From Rhizobium sp. LC145 (GTDB lineage: Bacteria > Pseudomonadota > Alphaproteobacteria > Rhizobiales > Rhizobiaceae): a DNA stretch of 64,000 nucleotides. The stretch lies in assembly GCF_001005825.1 (NCBI RefSeq), contig NZ_LBHV01000001.1:744001-808000 (forward strand), given 5' to 3'. Below the pieces are notes generated by a model. The model searched no databases. It was not told the DNA's origin and was given only the letters and a program-made list of their open reading frames with translations. Shown here in pieces: positions 1 through 9,026 of the stretch (the first letter of the stretch is position 1; the number at the start of each line of letters is the position of its first letter). The position numbers and the translations under genes are program-made.

Positions 1-1179
1 CAGGCTGCGGTCGAGCGCCGCCCCCTCGTCCCCCAGCGCCTTCAGCCGCGCAAGGTCCGCATCCGTCGGCTGGTGGCGTTCGAGGCCGGCGGCATCCGCA
101 AATCCCAGACGCCGGGCAGCCTGGGTGAGCCGCTGGTCGAAATCCTCGACTTCGCCGCGCACCCGGCCAAGATCTTCCCGCGCCTTGAGATAGGCGCCCT
201 TCTGCGCATGGGCCGCAAGAATTCTGGGGGCCGCCTCGATCAGCGCCTCGTCCACATGCAGCGCATCGGCCTCGTCGCGCAGGCGGCGAACCTCGATCTC
301 GGCCACACGACGAGCCTCGGCATTTTCCCGCGCGCCCTCCAGCGCTTTCGCCAGGCGCTCCTCGAAGCCGGCCGGAAGATCGGCCAGGCTCTCATACCGG
401 GAAAGCATGGCCTGCTCGCGATCGATCTCCCGCAGCACCGGCTCCAGCCGCATCAGCATGCGCAATTGATCGAGCGCCCGCTTCGTCTCCTGCCGCTCGG
501 CCAGTACCTCGGCAAGCTCCGCCTCGATCTCTGCCTGCTCGGCCAGAAGCTTCTTCCAGTCGTTGGATTTCAGCTCGCTTTCGCGCTCGGCCTTTCGCGC
601 CTCGTCATGCGCGTCGAGCACCTGATAGAACAATCGGTCCTTCGAACGCCGCTGCGCATAGAGGCCGTCGGCTTCGGCTTCGATCGCCTTGCGCAGGTTC
701 GACAACCCCGGGAGGCCGGAAGCGGCCGAAAACAGAAGGCTGCCGATTTCCCCGCCGCTCCTCAGCATGTTCTCGCCGCCGGCGCGCAAGGATGCGGAAT
801 TCAGTCCGAAGGCGCGCTCGAAGACATCGCGGCTCAGCGTGCCGAGAAAAGGCGCAAGCGCATCTTCCGGCAGCGCCTCCTCCGCCTCGCCGTCGGCAAG
901 CAGCGTGTTCTTGCGCCCCTTCCGACGCCGGAAAGCCAAAATATCGCCATCGCGCGCGGTGATCTGCGCACCCACGCGCAAGGAACCGGAATCGTGCAGG
1001 AACGTATAGTCGGAGCGATCTGGGAAGCCGAACAGCAGGTCCGAAATGGCCGAGAGCGCGGAGGATTTTCCCGCTTCGTTCGGTCCGTAAATGACATGCA
1101 GCTTCGCATCCGGCCGGAAGACAAGACTGCGGTCGGTCAGCGCGCCATAACGCAGGATATCGAGGCGATCGAACCGCAT
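1..1179 (-). CDS. YhaN-like AAA ATPase (SMC/Rad50-type), 3' end outside the window
   Basis: ATP-binding partner of the nuclease gene immediately upstream. The first 393 codons are visible. The start ATG (1177-1179 on the reverse strand) lies 2 bases after the nuclease stop codon, which implies translational coupling. The N-terminus reads MRFDRLDILRYGALTDRSL, and a Walker A motif GPNEAGKSS lies near residue 33. Beyond about residue 200 the sequence becomes Glu/Arg/Leu-rich and looks like the start of a long coiled coil, as in Rad50, SbcC and YhaN. The Walker B half lies outside the window. By family, such ATPases work with SbcD/Mre11-type nucleases at DNA ends; the assignment to YhaN rather than SbcC rests on the N-terminal style and the partner, and is an inference. 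Confidence 0.85.
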   Translation of the reverse strand, partial: MRFDRLDILRYGALTDRSLVFRPDAKLHVIYGPNEAGKSSALSAISDLLFGFPDRSDYTFLHDSGSLRVGAQITARDGDILAFRRRKGRKNTLLADGEAEEALPEDALAPFLGTLSRDVFERAFGLNSASLRAGGENMLRSGGEIGSLLFSAASGLPGLSNLRKAIEAEADGLYAQRRSKDRLFYQVLDAHDEARKAERESELKSNDWKKLLAEQAEIEAELAEVLAERQETKRALDQLRMLMRLEPVLREIDREQAMLSRYESLADLPAGFEERLAKALEGARENAEARRVAEIEVRRLRDEADALHVDEALIEAAPRILAAHAQKGAYLKAREDLGRVRGEVEDFDQRLTQAARRLGFADAAGLERHQPTDADLARLKALGDEGAALDRSL

Positions 1180-1181
1180 GT

Positions 1182-2417
1182 TCAGCCGGCCCTCGCGGCG
1201 CGGGAAAGCAGCAGCTCGCGGGCTTCCGCCAGCAGGGTTTCGGCATCGCCGCCGAGAGCGAGCTCGCCCGCCCCGATCCCGCCCGGCAGGCGCGCGGCGA
1301 TCTCGGCAATCCTGGACTCCGCGTCGGCAAGCAGTTCCGACGGGAAAGCGCCTGCCAGAATCAGGCCCTCGATGCCGAGAATGTCCTTGGAAACGGCCTT
1401 GCCGTTCGCTTCCGGCTCCAGCCGCACTTCCAGCTTTTCCAGCCAGATATCCTCGTGGCAGCGATGGCAAGCCGCCTGCACCTCGTCGCGGAAATCCTGA
1501 GCGCGCGACGCCAGCTCGTGGCGGAAGCGGCTCCTGCCGGTAAGCCTCACACGCAATGCCAGAGCCCGGCCCTCCATCCGCTCCACGACCGGCTCCAGCG
1601 CGCTTTCCAGCCGCTGCAGGATGGCGGGAATATCGTCCTCGGGCTCCACCGCAACGGCAAGTTCGGCGAAACGGGCGCTATCGGTAATCACCCGCTCATG
1701 GCTGACGCGGCCATCCTCGACCGTCACCAGCACCGCGCCCTTCGCGCCCTGTTCGCGGATGCTGCGTCCCTGCAAGTTGCCGGGAAAGATCACCACCGGG
1801 TCTTCGCTCACCACTTCGTAATCATGCACGTGGCCGAGCGCCCAATAGTCGTAGCCGCGCGATCTCAGGTCCTCAATGGAACAGGGAGCATAGGGCGCGT
1901 GCGGTTCGCGGCCGGTCAGCGAAGTGTGCAGCACGCCGATATTGAACCAGCCGGCCTGCCGCTCCGGATAGGAAAGCGCCAGGTTCTCCGTCGCCGAACG
2001 CTCGGCAAAGCCCTGGCCGTGCAGCGCCACCTTCAGATGATCCAGCGTGAACGTGCCCGGCTTGTTGACCGGGAATTCCCGCACGTTTCTCGGCAGCGTG
2101 ATGGTCTTCGTGATGACGCTTTCGGCGTCGTGGTTCCCCTTCAGGAGGAAAACAGGAATTTCCTCCCGCTCCAGCCGCGCCACTTCGCGGTTAAAGAAGA
2201 GACCGATCTTGTTGTCCTTCCAGTCGCCGTCATAGACATCGCCGGCAACGATGAAAAAATCCACCTTTTCAGCGATCGCCTGTTCCACGAGCGCGGAAAA
2301 AGCCTTGCGGCTCGCTTCGATGAAGAGTTCGGCGATCGCGGCATCCTTCAGCGCCAGCCCCTGGAAGGGGCTGCCGAGATGCAGGTCCGCGGCATGGATG
2401 AAACGGAAGGACGTCAT
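1182..2417 (-). CDS. DNA repair exonuclease, SbcD/Mre11 (YhaO-like) metallophosphoesterase
   Basis: Predicted 411-residue metal-dependent nuclease acting on DNA ends with the downstream ATPase. The calcineurin-like metallophosphoesterase motifs appear in order: FIHAADLHLGSPFQG at residues 5-19 (Asp and His ligands), VAGDVYDGD near residue 57, LLKGNHDAES near residue 92, GVLHTSL in the middle, and GHVHDYEV near residue 195. The C-terminal third has no motif I recognise and matches the capping or accessory region of this family. The length suits YhaO-type proteins. The ATG start is the first in frame. The gene is followed after 2 bases by the ATPase, so the two form an operon. Confidence 0.88.
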   Translation of the reverse strand: MTSFRFIHAADLHLGSPFQGLALKDAAIAELFIEASRKAFSALVEQAIAEKVDFFIVAGDVYDGDWKDNKIGLFFNREVARLEREEIPVFLLKGNHDAESVITKTITLPRNVREFPVNKPGTFTLDHLKVALHGQGFAERSATENLALSYPERQAGWFNIGVLHTSLTGREPHAPYAPCSIEDLRSRGYDYWALGHVHDYEVVSEDPVVIFPGNLQGRSIREQGAKGAVLVTVEDGRVSHERVITDSARFAELAVAVEPEDDIPAILQRLESALEPVVERMEGRALALRVRLTGRSRFRHELASRAQDFRDEVQAACHRCHEDIWLEKLEVRLEPEANGKAVSKDILGIEGLILAGAFPSELLADAESRIAEIAARLPGGIGAGELALGGDAETLLAEARELLLSRAARAG

Positions 2418-2800
2418 CGAATCGCTTGCATTGGTTGGCCGAGATGAACCCTTGTTTTAGGCAAATGCCGGGCATGAAGAAAGCATCGCCCGAATCGGCC
2501 TGTGGATAGCCTGGCCATTCGTCCGCTCGGTCCTTCTCACACCCAGCCTTCACAAAGATTTCGCAATGCACCATTAAATGCTGCATTGCAAAACAAGCAA
2601 CTTAGGATACAATGAAATCATAATTGCAACCGATCCATGAAGGATCGGAGACGATCAGCATCCAATCAGCACAAAAGAATGAGACGCGCCCGGTTTCCGC
2701 CGGGGATGCGAACAGGAAGCTTTTACCCGCAAGGCCCGGTCCACGAGCGCGAAGCCGGCGGGCCCGAGGGAATACTGTTGACCCGACAAACGGAGGCCTG
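2418..2800. other. Intergenic region with divergent control sequences
   Basis: There is no credible gene here. The stretch separates the repair pair, transcribed leftward, from the cupin gene, transcribed rightward. It holds a dyad, a possible promoter and a small leader hairpin (CCGATCC at 2630-2636 with GGATCGG at 2642-2648). The rest, to the cupin ribosome binding site GGAGG at 2792-2796, is GC-rich leader with no motif I recognise. Confidence 0.6.
2563..2613 (+). promoter_or_regulatory. Candidate promoter overlapped by an 8-bp inverted repeat, upstream of the cupin gene
   Basis: GCAATGCA (2563-2570) and TGCATTGC (2582-2589) are perfect inverted repeats separated by 11 bases, with three more A-T pairs possible outside one mismatch. 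The right arm overlaps a possible -35 element TTGCAA (2586-2591), which is 16 bases from a possible -10 TACAAT (2608-2613). That arrangement is typical of a repressor operator. The promoter is inferred and the protein that would bind is unknown. Confidence 0.4.
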
Positions 2801-3250
2801 ATGATGGTCACGAGTATGCAGATCACGCATTCCAGACCGATACAATTCTCGCCATATATGCTCGATGCCGACAGACCGACCTCTCTGCGATCGGAAACTC
2901 TGCTCCAGAGCGGCACGTCGTGGGACGGAACAGTCTGCAAGTCCTATCCTGACGGCATGCCGGAAATGTCCCTCCTGAAAATCACGGTTCCGGCCAACAC
3001 CGAACTCCCCTGGCACGATCATCAGATGCCCTGCGCCGCCTATGTGCTGGAAGGTGAAATCACGATCGAGAAGCAAACCGGCGAAAAGAAGATGTTCGGC
3101 AAAGGCCAGGGATTTCTCGAGGTCGTGGAAACGGTGCATCGGGGCGTCACCGGAGCAATGCCGGTCGAGCTCATCGTGTTCTATGCGGGCGTAAAGGATA
3201 TGTCTTTGTTGCGAGCGCGCACCATCGAGGCAGAAGCCGGCTTGCGGTGA
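2801..3250 (+). CDS. Cupin-domain protein
   Basis: Small single-domain cupin of about 149 residues. The first cupin motif is visible in the middle (LPWHDHQMPCAAYVLEGEI, with two His and a Glu suitable as metal ligands), and the second in FGKGQGFLEVVETVHRGV. The start is placed at the ATG pair 2801/2804 because GGAGG sits at 2792-2796; the open frame runs further upstream but without a ribosome binding site. Nothing in the sequence identifies the substrate. The gene stands alone between a candidate regulated promoter and a bidirectional terminator, which suggests it is controlled independently. Function unknown beyond the fold. Confidence 0.75.
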   Translation: MMVTSMQITHSRPIQFSPYMLDADRPTSLRSETLLQSGTSWDGTVCKSYPDGMPEMSLLKITVPANTELPWHDHQMPCAAYVLEGEITIEKQTGEKKMFGKGQGFLEVVETVHRGVTGAMPVELIVFYAGVKDMSLLRARTIEAEAGLR

Positions 3251-3273
3251 AACCGCAGGATCGCCAAATGCAA

Positions 3274-3298
3274 AAAGGCCGAGCAATGCCCGGCCTTT
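3274..3298. terminator. Bidirectional rho-independent terminator
   Basis: The stem AAAGGCC/GGCCTTT, extended by one G-C pair, closes a short loop between the convergent cupin and phytase-like genes. It has A-rich and T-rich flanks on both sides, so it can serve either direction. Confidence 0.7.
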
Positions 3299-3319
3299 CC
3301 GTTTTCAGCGTTGCAAGCC

Positions 3320-5518
3320 TCAGTTCGTCGCCAGGTTGACCTGGAAGAACAGCGTCTCGCCGGAGGAGTCGTCCACTCCGTCATTGTCCGTCACGGCATA
3401 GGCCTTGCCGGACTTGTCGAAGGTGAAGCCCTCCAGCTTGTCGACCACGTAACCGTTCGAGGCAGCCTTGAGGTCCGGAATGAAGTCGTGGACTTCTTCC
3501 TTGGTGACGAGCGGCAGTTCGCCACCCAGCTTGCCCGGCTTCAGGTCGGCGATCGCGACGCGGTAAAGCTTCTTGAGCTTCGCTGCATCGCCAAGTTGGT
3601 TGTCCCGCTCGACGATATAGACCTGGTCGCCATGAGCGGTGATTTCCGACAGGCCGACCCAGCCCTCTTCCGTCTTCTCGATCGGATAACGAACGGCGCC
3701 CCATTCCTTGGACTTCGGCTTGTAGGAGACGAGCTTGACGGTGCCCTTCGGGTCGTCCTTCCACTCGCGCTGGACAGCCATCCAGAGCGTCAGGTCGTCG
3801 CCAGAACCGATAGTCGTCACGCCTTCGAAACCGAAGCGGGTCTCCCCGGCGAGCAGGTCGGCCGGCAGGCCGATTTCGGCCTTGATCTCGCCCTTGGCGT
3901 TGACGTTGTAGAGGCCGTGGCCGACGAGCTTGGAAGAATCTCCTTCCGAGGCGAGCCAGAAGCCGCCCTTGCCGTCGAGCGCAATGCCTTCGATGTCCAG
4001 CTTCTGGGCCGGCTGGCCGTTGCGGGTCACACGCAGCACATTGGTGATCTCGGCCGGCTTCTTCGTCGCGTCGATGGTGAAGATCGACGGCTGCATGCCG
4101 TAGACCGAATCGCTCACCGCATAGAGGATGCCTTCCTTCTCCGCATCGCCGACCAGACCGGAAAGAGCGCCCCAGCCGACAACGTTGCCGTCGATATCCT
4201 TGGAAACGAGCTGCGGATAGTTCGGCTCACCTTCGCCAAGCTCGTAGAGCATGACATGCGAACGGGCGCCGCCATCCTCGCTGAGATCGGCCTCGTTGGC
4301 GGTTGCCAGCAGGTTGCGGCCGGGGATTGCGACCGCACCTTCCGGCGAAATACCGGAGGGCAGAAGCTGGACGAGTTCCGGCTCCGCTCCGGTATCCTTG
4401 TAGACGCCGACGATCGAGGCGCGCTCGGACAGGATGAAGATATATTTCTGACCGTTGAAGCTCGCGATTTCCATGCCTTCAGGCTCGACACCCTTGGACT
4501 TGGCGCGATTCTCCGGGAAGTGGCCGATGCGGGCGATCTCCCGCTCCAGCGAGGCGCCCGCTTCATAAAGGACCTTGCCGCTGCGGTCGAAGATGGTGAA
4601 GCTGCGCGAACCGCCCTTCCAGTCACCTTCATTGGCGACAACGAGGCGGTTGTTGTCCAGCCACTTGATGGAGTCAGGTTCGCGAAGCACGCCTTCGGCC
4701 TTGCCGGTGAAGGAAAGCTGGCCGTCGGTCTTCTTGTCGATGCCTTCAAGATCGGTCGCACCGGCGGAGAAATGCCCGGTCACCGTGCCGGACTTGCCGT
4801 CGATGATGACGATATGGTTGTTCTCCTGCAGGGTGACCGCGATTTCACCGGCATCGTTGATGGAGACGAATTCCGGCTCCGGATCTTCCGGGGCGACCTC
4901 GGCAAGACCGGTCAGCGAAACGCGCTTGATCGAGGCGCAGTCGGCCAAGCCATCCTTCAGGGAAACGATCACGAGATCGCCGGCCGGCATCTGCGGCAGG
5001 GCGCCGTCGTTCACGTCCTCGTCGCGCTCGTTTTCGATGGCGATCGCGGCAAAGCTCTTGTCGGCGGAAATCGCGATCGAATCCGGCTGGCCGCCGAGAT
5101 CGCAGGTCGCATCCACCTTCTTCGTCGCAAGATCGACGACCGCGAGCTGGCCGGAAGGATTGGCTCTGCTTTCGGAAGTGTTGATGGCCGCGAGAACCTT
5201 GTTGCCGGCCACCGCGACGGATGTGGGCTCACCTTCGAAGACCAGCGCGCCGCCAGCCTTCGGAGCCTTGGGATCGGTGATGTCGATGAAGCCTATCGCG
5301 CCGAGCGGACTGTCGGAATAGACGAGCGTGTTGCCGTCCTCGCTGGCGGTGATGATCTCGGCCGAGGTCGTGGACGTCTTGTCCTTGTCGGCTGGCAGAT
5401 TGGTCGCGACCGGAAAGGACGCGATGCGATTGAATACCTGTTCTGCGCCTGCCGGCACGGCAGCCGAGGCAAGCAGGGCCGCAGTCAGTGCGGCACCGGC
5501 AGTAATACGGATTGTCAT
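3320..5518 (-). CDS. Exported esterase-like-activity-of-phytase family protein
   Basis: Large exported protein of about 732 residues. The N-terminus MTIRITAGAALTAALLASAA followed by VPAGA is a Sec signal peptide with probable cleavage after AGA. The rest is rich in repeated beta-propeller-like segments (SIAISADKSFAAIAIE, EGMEIASFNGQKYIFILSE, DIEGIALDGKGGFWLASEG), typical of phytase-like and choice-of-anchor family proteins (COG4222). The start at 5518 is chosen over an in-frame start 90 bases upstream because AGGAGG precedes it and the signal peptide begins there. The substrate is not shown directly; the PHO boxes upstream make a role in scavenging phosphate from organic phosphates likely. 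It would act in the periplasm or outside the cell. Confidence 0.82.
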   Translation of the reverse strand: MTIRITAGAALTAALLASAAVPAGAEQVFNRIASFPVATNLPADKDKTSTTSAEIITASEDGNTLVYSDSPLGAIGFIDITDPKAPKAGGALVFEGEPTSVAVAGNKVLAAINTSESRANPSGQLAVVDLATKKVDATCDLGGQPDSIAISADKSFAAIAIENERDEDVNDGALPQMPAGDLVIVSLKDGLADCASIKRVSLTGLAEVAPEDPEPEFVSINDAGEIAVTLQENNHIVIIDGKSGTVTGHFSAGATDLEGIDKKTDGQLSFTGKAEGVLREPDSIKWLDNNRLVVANEGDWKGGSRSFTIFDRSGKVLYEAGASLEREIARIGHFPENRAKSKGVEPEGMEIASFNGQKYIFILSERASIVGVYKDTGAEPELVQLLPSGISPEGAVAIPGRNLLATANEADLSEDGGARSHVMLYELGEGEPNYPQLVSKDIDGNVVGWGALSGLVGDAEKEGILYAVSDSVYGMQPSIFTIDATKKPAEITNVLRVTRNGQPAQKLDIEGIALDGKGGFWLASEGDSSKLVGHGLYNVNAKGEIKAEIGLPADLLAGETRFGFEGVTTIGSGDDLTLWMAVQREWKDDPKGTVKLVSYKPKSKEWGAVRYPIEKTEEGWVGLSEITAHGDQVYIVERDNQLGDAAKLKKLYRVAIADLKPGKLGGELPLVTKEEVHDFIPDLKAASNGYVVDKLEGFTFDKSGKAYAVTDNDGVDDSSGETLFFQVNLATN

Positions 5519-5568
5519 GGAAAGCCCTCCTGTCCATGGAACGAACAGGTGGCTTGTGAGCCAGCCGC

Positions 5569-5608
5569 GTGACAGGTGCATGACAATAGGATGACGCCCG
5601 CATGACAC
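5569..5608 (-). promoter_or_regulatory. Tandem PHO boxes (four 7-mers at 11-bp spacing)
   Basis: Read on the reverse strand, four 7-mers GTGTCAT, GCGTCAT, TTGTCAT and CTGTCAC are each separated by exactly 4 bases. Their forward-strand starts are 5602, 5591, 5580 and 5569, a strict 11-bp period. PhoB recognises 7-bp direct repeats of the CTGTCAT type with 4-bp spacers, so this is two adjacent PHO boxes. The array ends about 50 bases before the start codon of the phytase-like gene. Confidence 0.75.
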
Positions 5609-5648
5609 TCCGCAAGCTTCATCGCTGCTGCACGGTGGCGGTCACGAA

Positions 5649-5675
5649 AAAGGCCCAGCTTCACGCCGGGCCTTC
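5649..5675 (-). terminator. Rho-independent terminator of the HU gene
   Basis: On the reverse strand the stem AAGGCCC/GGGCCTT is followed by a run of five T residues, about 40 bases after the HU stop codon. Confidence 0.75.
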
Positions 5676-5716
5676 TGTTCTCGAAAGATATCCGCGTGCC
5701 CTCAACGGGCGACGCA

Positions 5717-5992
5717 TCAGCTGTTGACGGCGTCCTTCAGACCCTTGCCAGCCGAGAACTTCGGCACGTTGCGGGCCGGGATGTCGACTTCGGCACCGGT
5801 CGAGGGATTGCGGCCCTTCGATGCTTCGCGACGGGAAACGGAGAAGCTGCCGAAACCGGCAAGGCGAATATCGCCGCCCTTCTTCAGCTCAGCCTGGACG
5901 GCATCGAATACGGCGTCGACAGCGGATGCGGCATCGGCCTTGGAGAGGCCAGCCTTTTCGGCAACTGCGGATACCAACTCGGTCTTGTTCAT
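5717..5992 (-). CDS. hupB: HU-family DNA-binding protein
   Basis: Nucleoid protein of 91 residues, the standard HU length. The start MNKTELVSAVAEKAGLSK and the DNA-binding arm GRNPSTGAEVDIPARNVPKF near residues 56-75 are diagnostic. It binds DNA non-specifically as a dimer and helps compact the chromosome. The start at 5992 is preceded by AAAGGGGTGG; an upstream in-frame extension has no family similarity. It lies downstream of lon in the same direction, an arrangement seen in many proteobacteria, but has its own upstream space after the lon terminator and is probably transcribed separately. Confidence 0.95.
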   Translation of the reverse strand: MNKTELVSAVAEKAGLSKADAASAVDAVFDAVQAELKKGGDIRLAGFGSFSVSRREASKGRNPSTGAEVDIPARNVPKFSAGKGLKDAVNS

Positions 5993-6125
5993 GTTTCCAC
6001 CCCTTTCAATCGGTATTGGAACGACTCGTTTAATCGGGGCAGACAATAGTTCCGTGGCTGCCCATGGCAACTGAAAAGCTCCGCAATCGCCTGAAAAACA
6101 AGGGGGAAGACGTGAGTTTTCACAA

Positions 6126-6152
6126 AAAAAGCCGGCTTGAAGCCGGCTTTTT
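6126..6152 (-). terminator. Rho-independent terminator of lon
   Basis: A near-perfect inverted repeat with arms AAAAAGCCGGCTT and AAGCCGGCTTTTT around one base; the minus strand ends in a run of T. It lies about 40 bases past the lon stop codon. Confidence 0.85.
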
Positions 6153-6191
6153 CGATGACTAGTGCCGATTTGACATAGGCAAGGCTCGAAA

Positions 6192-8612
6192 TCAGTGGGC
6201 GACAGCCGCTCCGGCGTCGTCGACGCCTTCCACGGTTGCGATCACCGGAGTCTCGATGCTCCCGTCCCATTCGATCGGCTCGGGCAGCCGAACCAGCGCA
6301 TGCCGGATGACTTCACCCATGCGGGAGACCGGAATGATCTCCATGTTGTTCTTCACGTTATCCGGAATCTCCGCCAGATCCTTGGCGTTCTCTTCCGGGA
6401 TCAGAACCTTCTTGATGCCGCCGCGGAGCGCTGCAAGCAGCTTTTCCTTGAGGCCGCCGATCGGCAGCACACGGCCGCGAAGGGTGATTTCGCCGGTCAT
6501 GGCGACATCCTTCGAAACCGGGATGCCGGTCATGATCGAGACGATCGCGGTTGCCATGGCGACACCGGCCGACGGACCATCCTTCGGCGTCGCCCCTTCC
6601 GGAACGTGCACGTGGATGTCGCTCTTGTCGAAGCGCGGCGGCTCGATGCCGAAATCGACCGCGCGGGAGCGGACATAGGATGCCGCCGCCGAGATCGATT
6701 CCTTCATGACCTCCTTGAGGTTGCCGGTCACCGTCATACGGCCCTTGCCCGGCATCATCACGCCTTCGATGGTCAGCAGCTCGCCGCCGACTTCCGTCCA
6801 GGCAAGCCCCGTCACCACGCCGACCTGGTCATCGCGTTCGGCTTCGCCGTGACGGAAGCGAGGAACGCCCAGATAGTCATGAATGTTCGCAGCCGTCACA
6901 TCGACCGACTTCGTCTTGCCCTTGATGATCTCGGTCACCGCCTTGCGGGCGAGCTTCATCAGTTCGCGTTCGAAGTTACGCACGCCCGCCTCGCGGGTGT
7001 ACTGCTGGATGATCGCCATCAGGGCATCGTCGCTCACCGAGAACTCGTTCGGCTGCAACGCATGTTCCTTGATCGCCTTCGGCAGAAGGTGACGCTTGGC
7101 GATCTCGCGCTTTTCGTCTTCCGTGTAGCCCGCAATTCGGATGATCTCCATGCGGTCCATCAGCGGAGCCGGAATGTTCAGCGTGTTCGCCGTGGTGATG
7201 AACATCACGTCCGAAAGGTCGTATTCGACCTCAAGGTAGTGGTCCATGAACGTCGAGTTCTGCGCCGGGTCCAGCACTTCGAGCAGGGCCGAGGACGGAT
7301 CACCGCGGAAATCCATGCCCATCTTGTCGATTTCGTCGAGCAGGAAGAGCGGGTTGGACTTCTTCGCCTTCTTCATCGACTGGATGACCTTGCCGGGCAT
7401 CGAGCCGATATAGGTGCGGCGGTGACCGCGGATCTCGGCCTCGTCCCGAACGCCGCCGAGCGCCATGCGCACATATTCGCGGCCGGTGGCCTTGGCGATC
7501 GACTGGGCGAGCGAGGTCTTGCCGACACCCGGAGGGCCGACGAGGCAAAGGATCGGACCCTTGATCTTCGTCGCGCGCGCCTGGACGGCCAGGTACTCGA
7601 CGATGCGTTCCTTGACCTTGTCCAGGCCGAAGTGATCCTGCTCGAGAATCTTCTCGGCATTGTTGAGGTCGGCCTTGATCTTGGAGCGCTTGGCCCACGG
7701 AATGCCGAGCAGCCAGTCGAGATAGTTGCGCACGACGGTGGCTTCCGCCGACATCGGGCTCATCTGGCGCAGCTTTTTCAGTTCCGCGTCAGCCTTCTCG
7801 CGCGCTTCCTTCGAAAGCTTGGTCTTGGAGATGCGCTCTTCCAGTTCGGCCATCTCGTCGCGGCCTTCCTCGCCGTCGCCAAGCTCCTTCTGAATCGCCT
7901 TCATCTGCTCGTTGAGATAGTATTCGCGCTGGGTCTTCTCCATCTGGCGCTTGACGCGCGAGCGGATGCGCTTTTCCACCTGCAGCACGGAAATCTCGCC
8001 TTCCATGAAGCCGAGCGCCTTCTCGAGCCGGAGCTTGATGCTGACCGTCTCCAGCATTTCCTGCTTTTCGGTGATCTTGATCGAGAGGTGCGAGGCCACC
8101 GTATCGGCCAGCTTCGAATAGTCCTCGATCTGGCTCGCGGCGCCCACGACCTCGGGCGAAATCTTCTTGTTCAGCTTCACGTAGTTTTCGAACTCGGAAA
8201 CCACGGAGCGCGACAGTGCCTCGATCTCGACCGGATCATCCTCCGGCTCGACGAGAATGTTGGCCTGAGCCTCGTAGAACTCCTCGCGGTTGGTGTAGCT
8301 GTCGATCTCGGCACGCGCGCGGCCTTCCACGAGCACCTTCACGGTGCCGTCGGGGAGCTTCAGGAGCTGCAGCACGTTCGCCACCGTGCCGACCTTGTAG
8401 ATCGCGGAAGGCTCAGGATCGTCATCGCCGGCATTGATCTGGGTGACGAGCATGATCTGCTTGTCGGAGCCCATCACTTCCTCGAGCGCGCGAATGGATT
8501 TTTCCCGTCCGACGAACAGAGGCACGATCATATGCGGGAAGACCACAATGTCGCGCAGGGGCAGCACCGGATAGGTATCGCCGCCGGGTGCCGCAGACGT
8601 TGAATTCGTCAT
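6192..8612 (-). CDS. lon: ATP-dependent protease Lon
   Basis: Cytoplasmic AAA+ serine protease of 806 residues that degrades misfolded and regulatory proteins. In order it has the N-terminal substrate domain ([20 protein letters not shown]), a helical region, the ATPase with Walker [10 protein letters not shown] near residue 360 and Walker [10 protein letters not shown], and the C-terminal protease domain with the catalytic Ser in [10 protein letters not shown]. The catalytic Lys lies in the following [14 protein letters not shown] segment region. The start MTNSTS at 8612 is preceded by AAAGGA; another in-frame ATG 15 bases upstream is less well placed. It is followed by its own terminator and by HU. 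Confidence 0.97.
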   Translation of the reverse strand: MTNSTSAAPGGDTYPVLPLRDIVVFPHMIVPLFVGREKSIRALEEVMGSDKQIMLVTQINAGDDDPEPSAIYKVGTVANVLQLLKLPDGTVKVLVEGRARAEIDSYTNREEFYEAQANILVEPEDDPVEIEALSRSVVSEFENYVKLNKKISPEVVGAASQIEDYSKLADTVASHLSIKITEKQEMLETVSIKLRLEKALGFMEGEISVLQVEKRIRSRVKRQMEKTQREYYLNEQMKAIQKELGDGEEGRDEMAELEERISKTKLSKEAREKADAELKKLRQMSPMSAEATVVRNYLDWLLGIPWAKRSKIKADLNNAEKILEQDHFGLDKVKERIVEYLAVQARATKIKGPILCLVGPPGVGKTSLAQSIAKATGREYVRMALGGVRDEAEIRGHRRTYIGSMPGKVIQSMKKAKKSNPLFLLDEIDKMGMDFRGDPSSALLEVLDPAQNSTFMDHYLEVEYDLSDVMFITTANTLNIPAPLMDRMEIIRIAGYTEDEKREIAKRHLLPKAIKEHALQPNEFSVSDDALMAIIQQYTREAGVRNFERELMKLARKAVTEIIKGKTKSVDVTAANIHDYLGVPRFRHGEAERDDQVGVVTGLAWTEVGGELLTIEGVMMPGKGRMTVTGNLKEVMKESISAAASYVRSRAVDFGIEPPRFDKSDIHVHVPEGATPKDGPSAGVAMATAIVSIMTGIPVSKDVAMTGEITLRGRVLPIGGLKEKLLAALRGGIKKVLIPEENAKDLAEIPDNVKNNMEIIPVSRMGEVIRHALVRLPEPIEWDGSIETPVIATVEGVDDAGAAVAH

Positions 8613-8680
8613 GTCATTTCCTTTCATCCCGTTTCCGGGAAACGTTCCGGACAAGTCATCCGGGCACTTCACTCCAACCG

Positions 8681-8710
8681 AAAGTGGAGTTTCCGAAAAT
8701 TGATTTCAAG
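8681..8710 (-). promoter_or_regulatory. Possible heat-shock (RpoH-type) promoter for lon
   Basis: Reverse-strand CTTGAA (8705-8710) is followed after 17 bases by CCACTTT (8681-8687). The -35 fits the alphaproteobacterial RpoH consensus exactly, but the -10 fits only in part. Lon is a heat-shock gene in related bacteria. This is a candidate only. Confidence 0.3.
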
Positions 8711-8973
8711 CCTTGCAGATTCGCCTTTGGGAGTATCGGGCAGCGATCTACAAGTGGAACACGAACACTTTCTACGCTGAACAGCGGAATACCGTCTCGG
8801 TAGTCCTTCATCCGGTTTCGGCATCTTGCTCTAGAACGATGCCCGGCCGGAAATACGATCCTCATCTATTTTCTAATGCAAACCGGGCGTCTCGCCAAAC
8901 CCATGCCGAAGCAAAACGGTGGATGGAGCGGAAAAAAGCGAACGCGGCGCCCGCTTTCGTCGCCCATTTGCGA

Positions 8974-8995
8974 AAAGAGGCCCCGCAGGGCCTCT
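8974..8995 (-). terminator. Rho-independent terminator of clpX
   Basis: The inverted repeat AGAGGCCC/GGGCCTCT with a 4-base loop is followed on the reverse strand by TTTTCG, about 30 bases past the clpX stop. Confidence 0.7.
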
Positions 8996-9026
8996 CAAGC
9001 TCGATAGGTCTGCTTTACGCAGGAGA

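Larger units (their letters stand above)
8613..9026. other. Intergenic region between clpX and lon
   Basis: No gene is supported here. It contains the clpX terminator (8974-8995) and the presumed lon promoter region. Otherwise I see nothing recognisable; short open frames lack ribosome binding sites and family features. Confidence 0.6.

Noticed and set aside
3311-5572. Frame of 753 codons opposite the phytase-like gene
   Set aside because: The reverse strand has signal peptide, ribosome binding site and PHO boxes; this one has none of these.
6195-8603. Frame of 802 codons opposite lon
   Set aside because: Shadow of lon with compositional bias.
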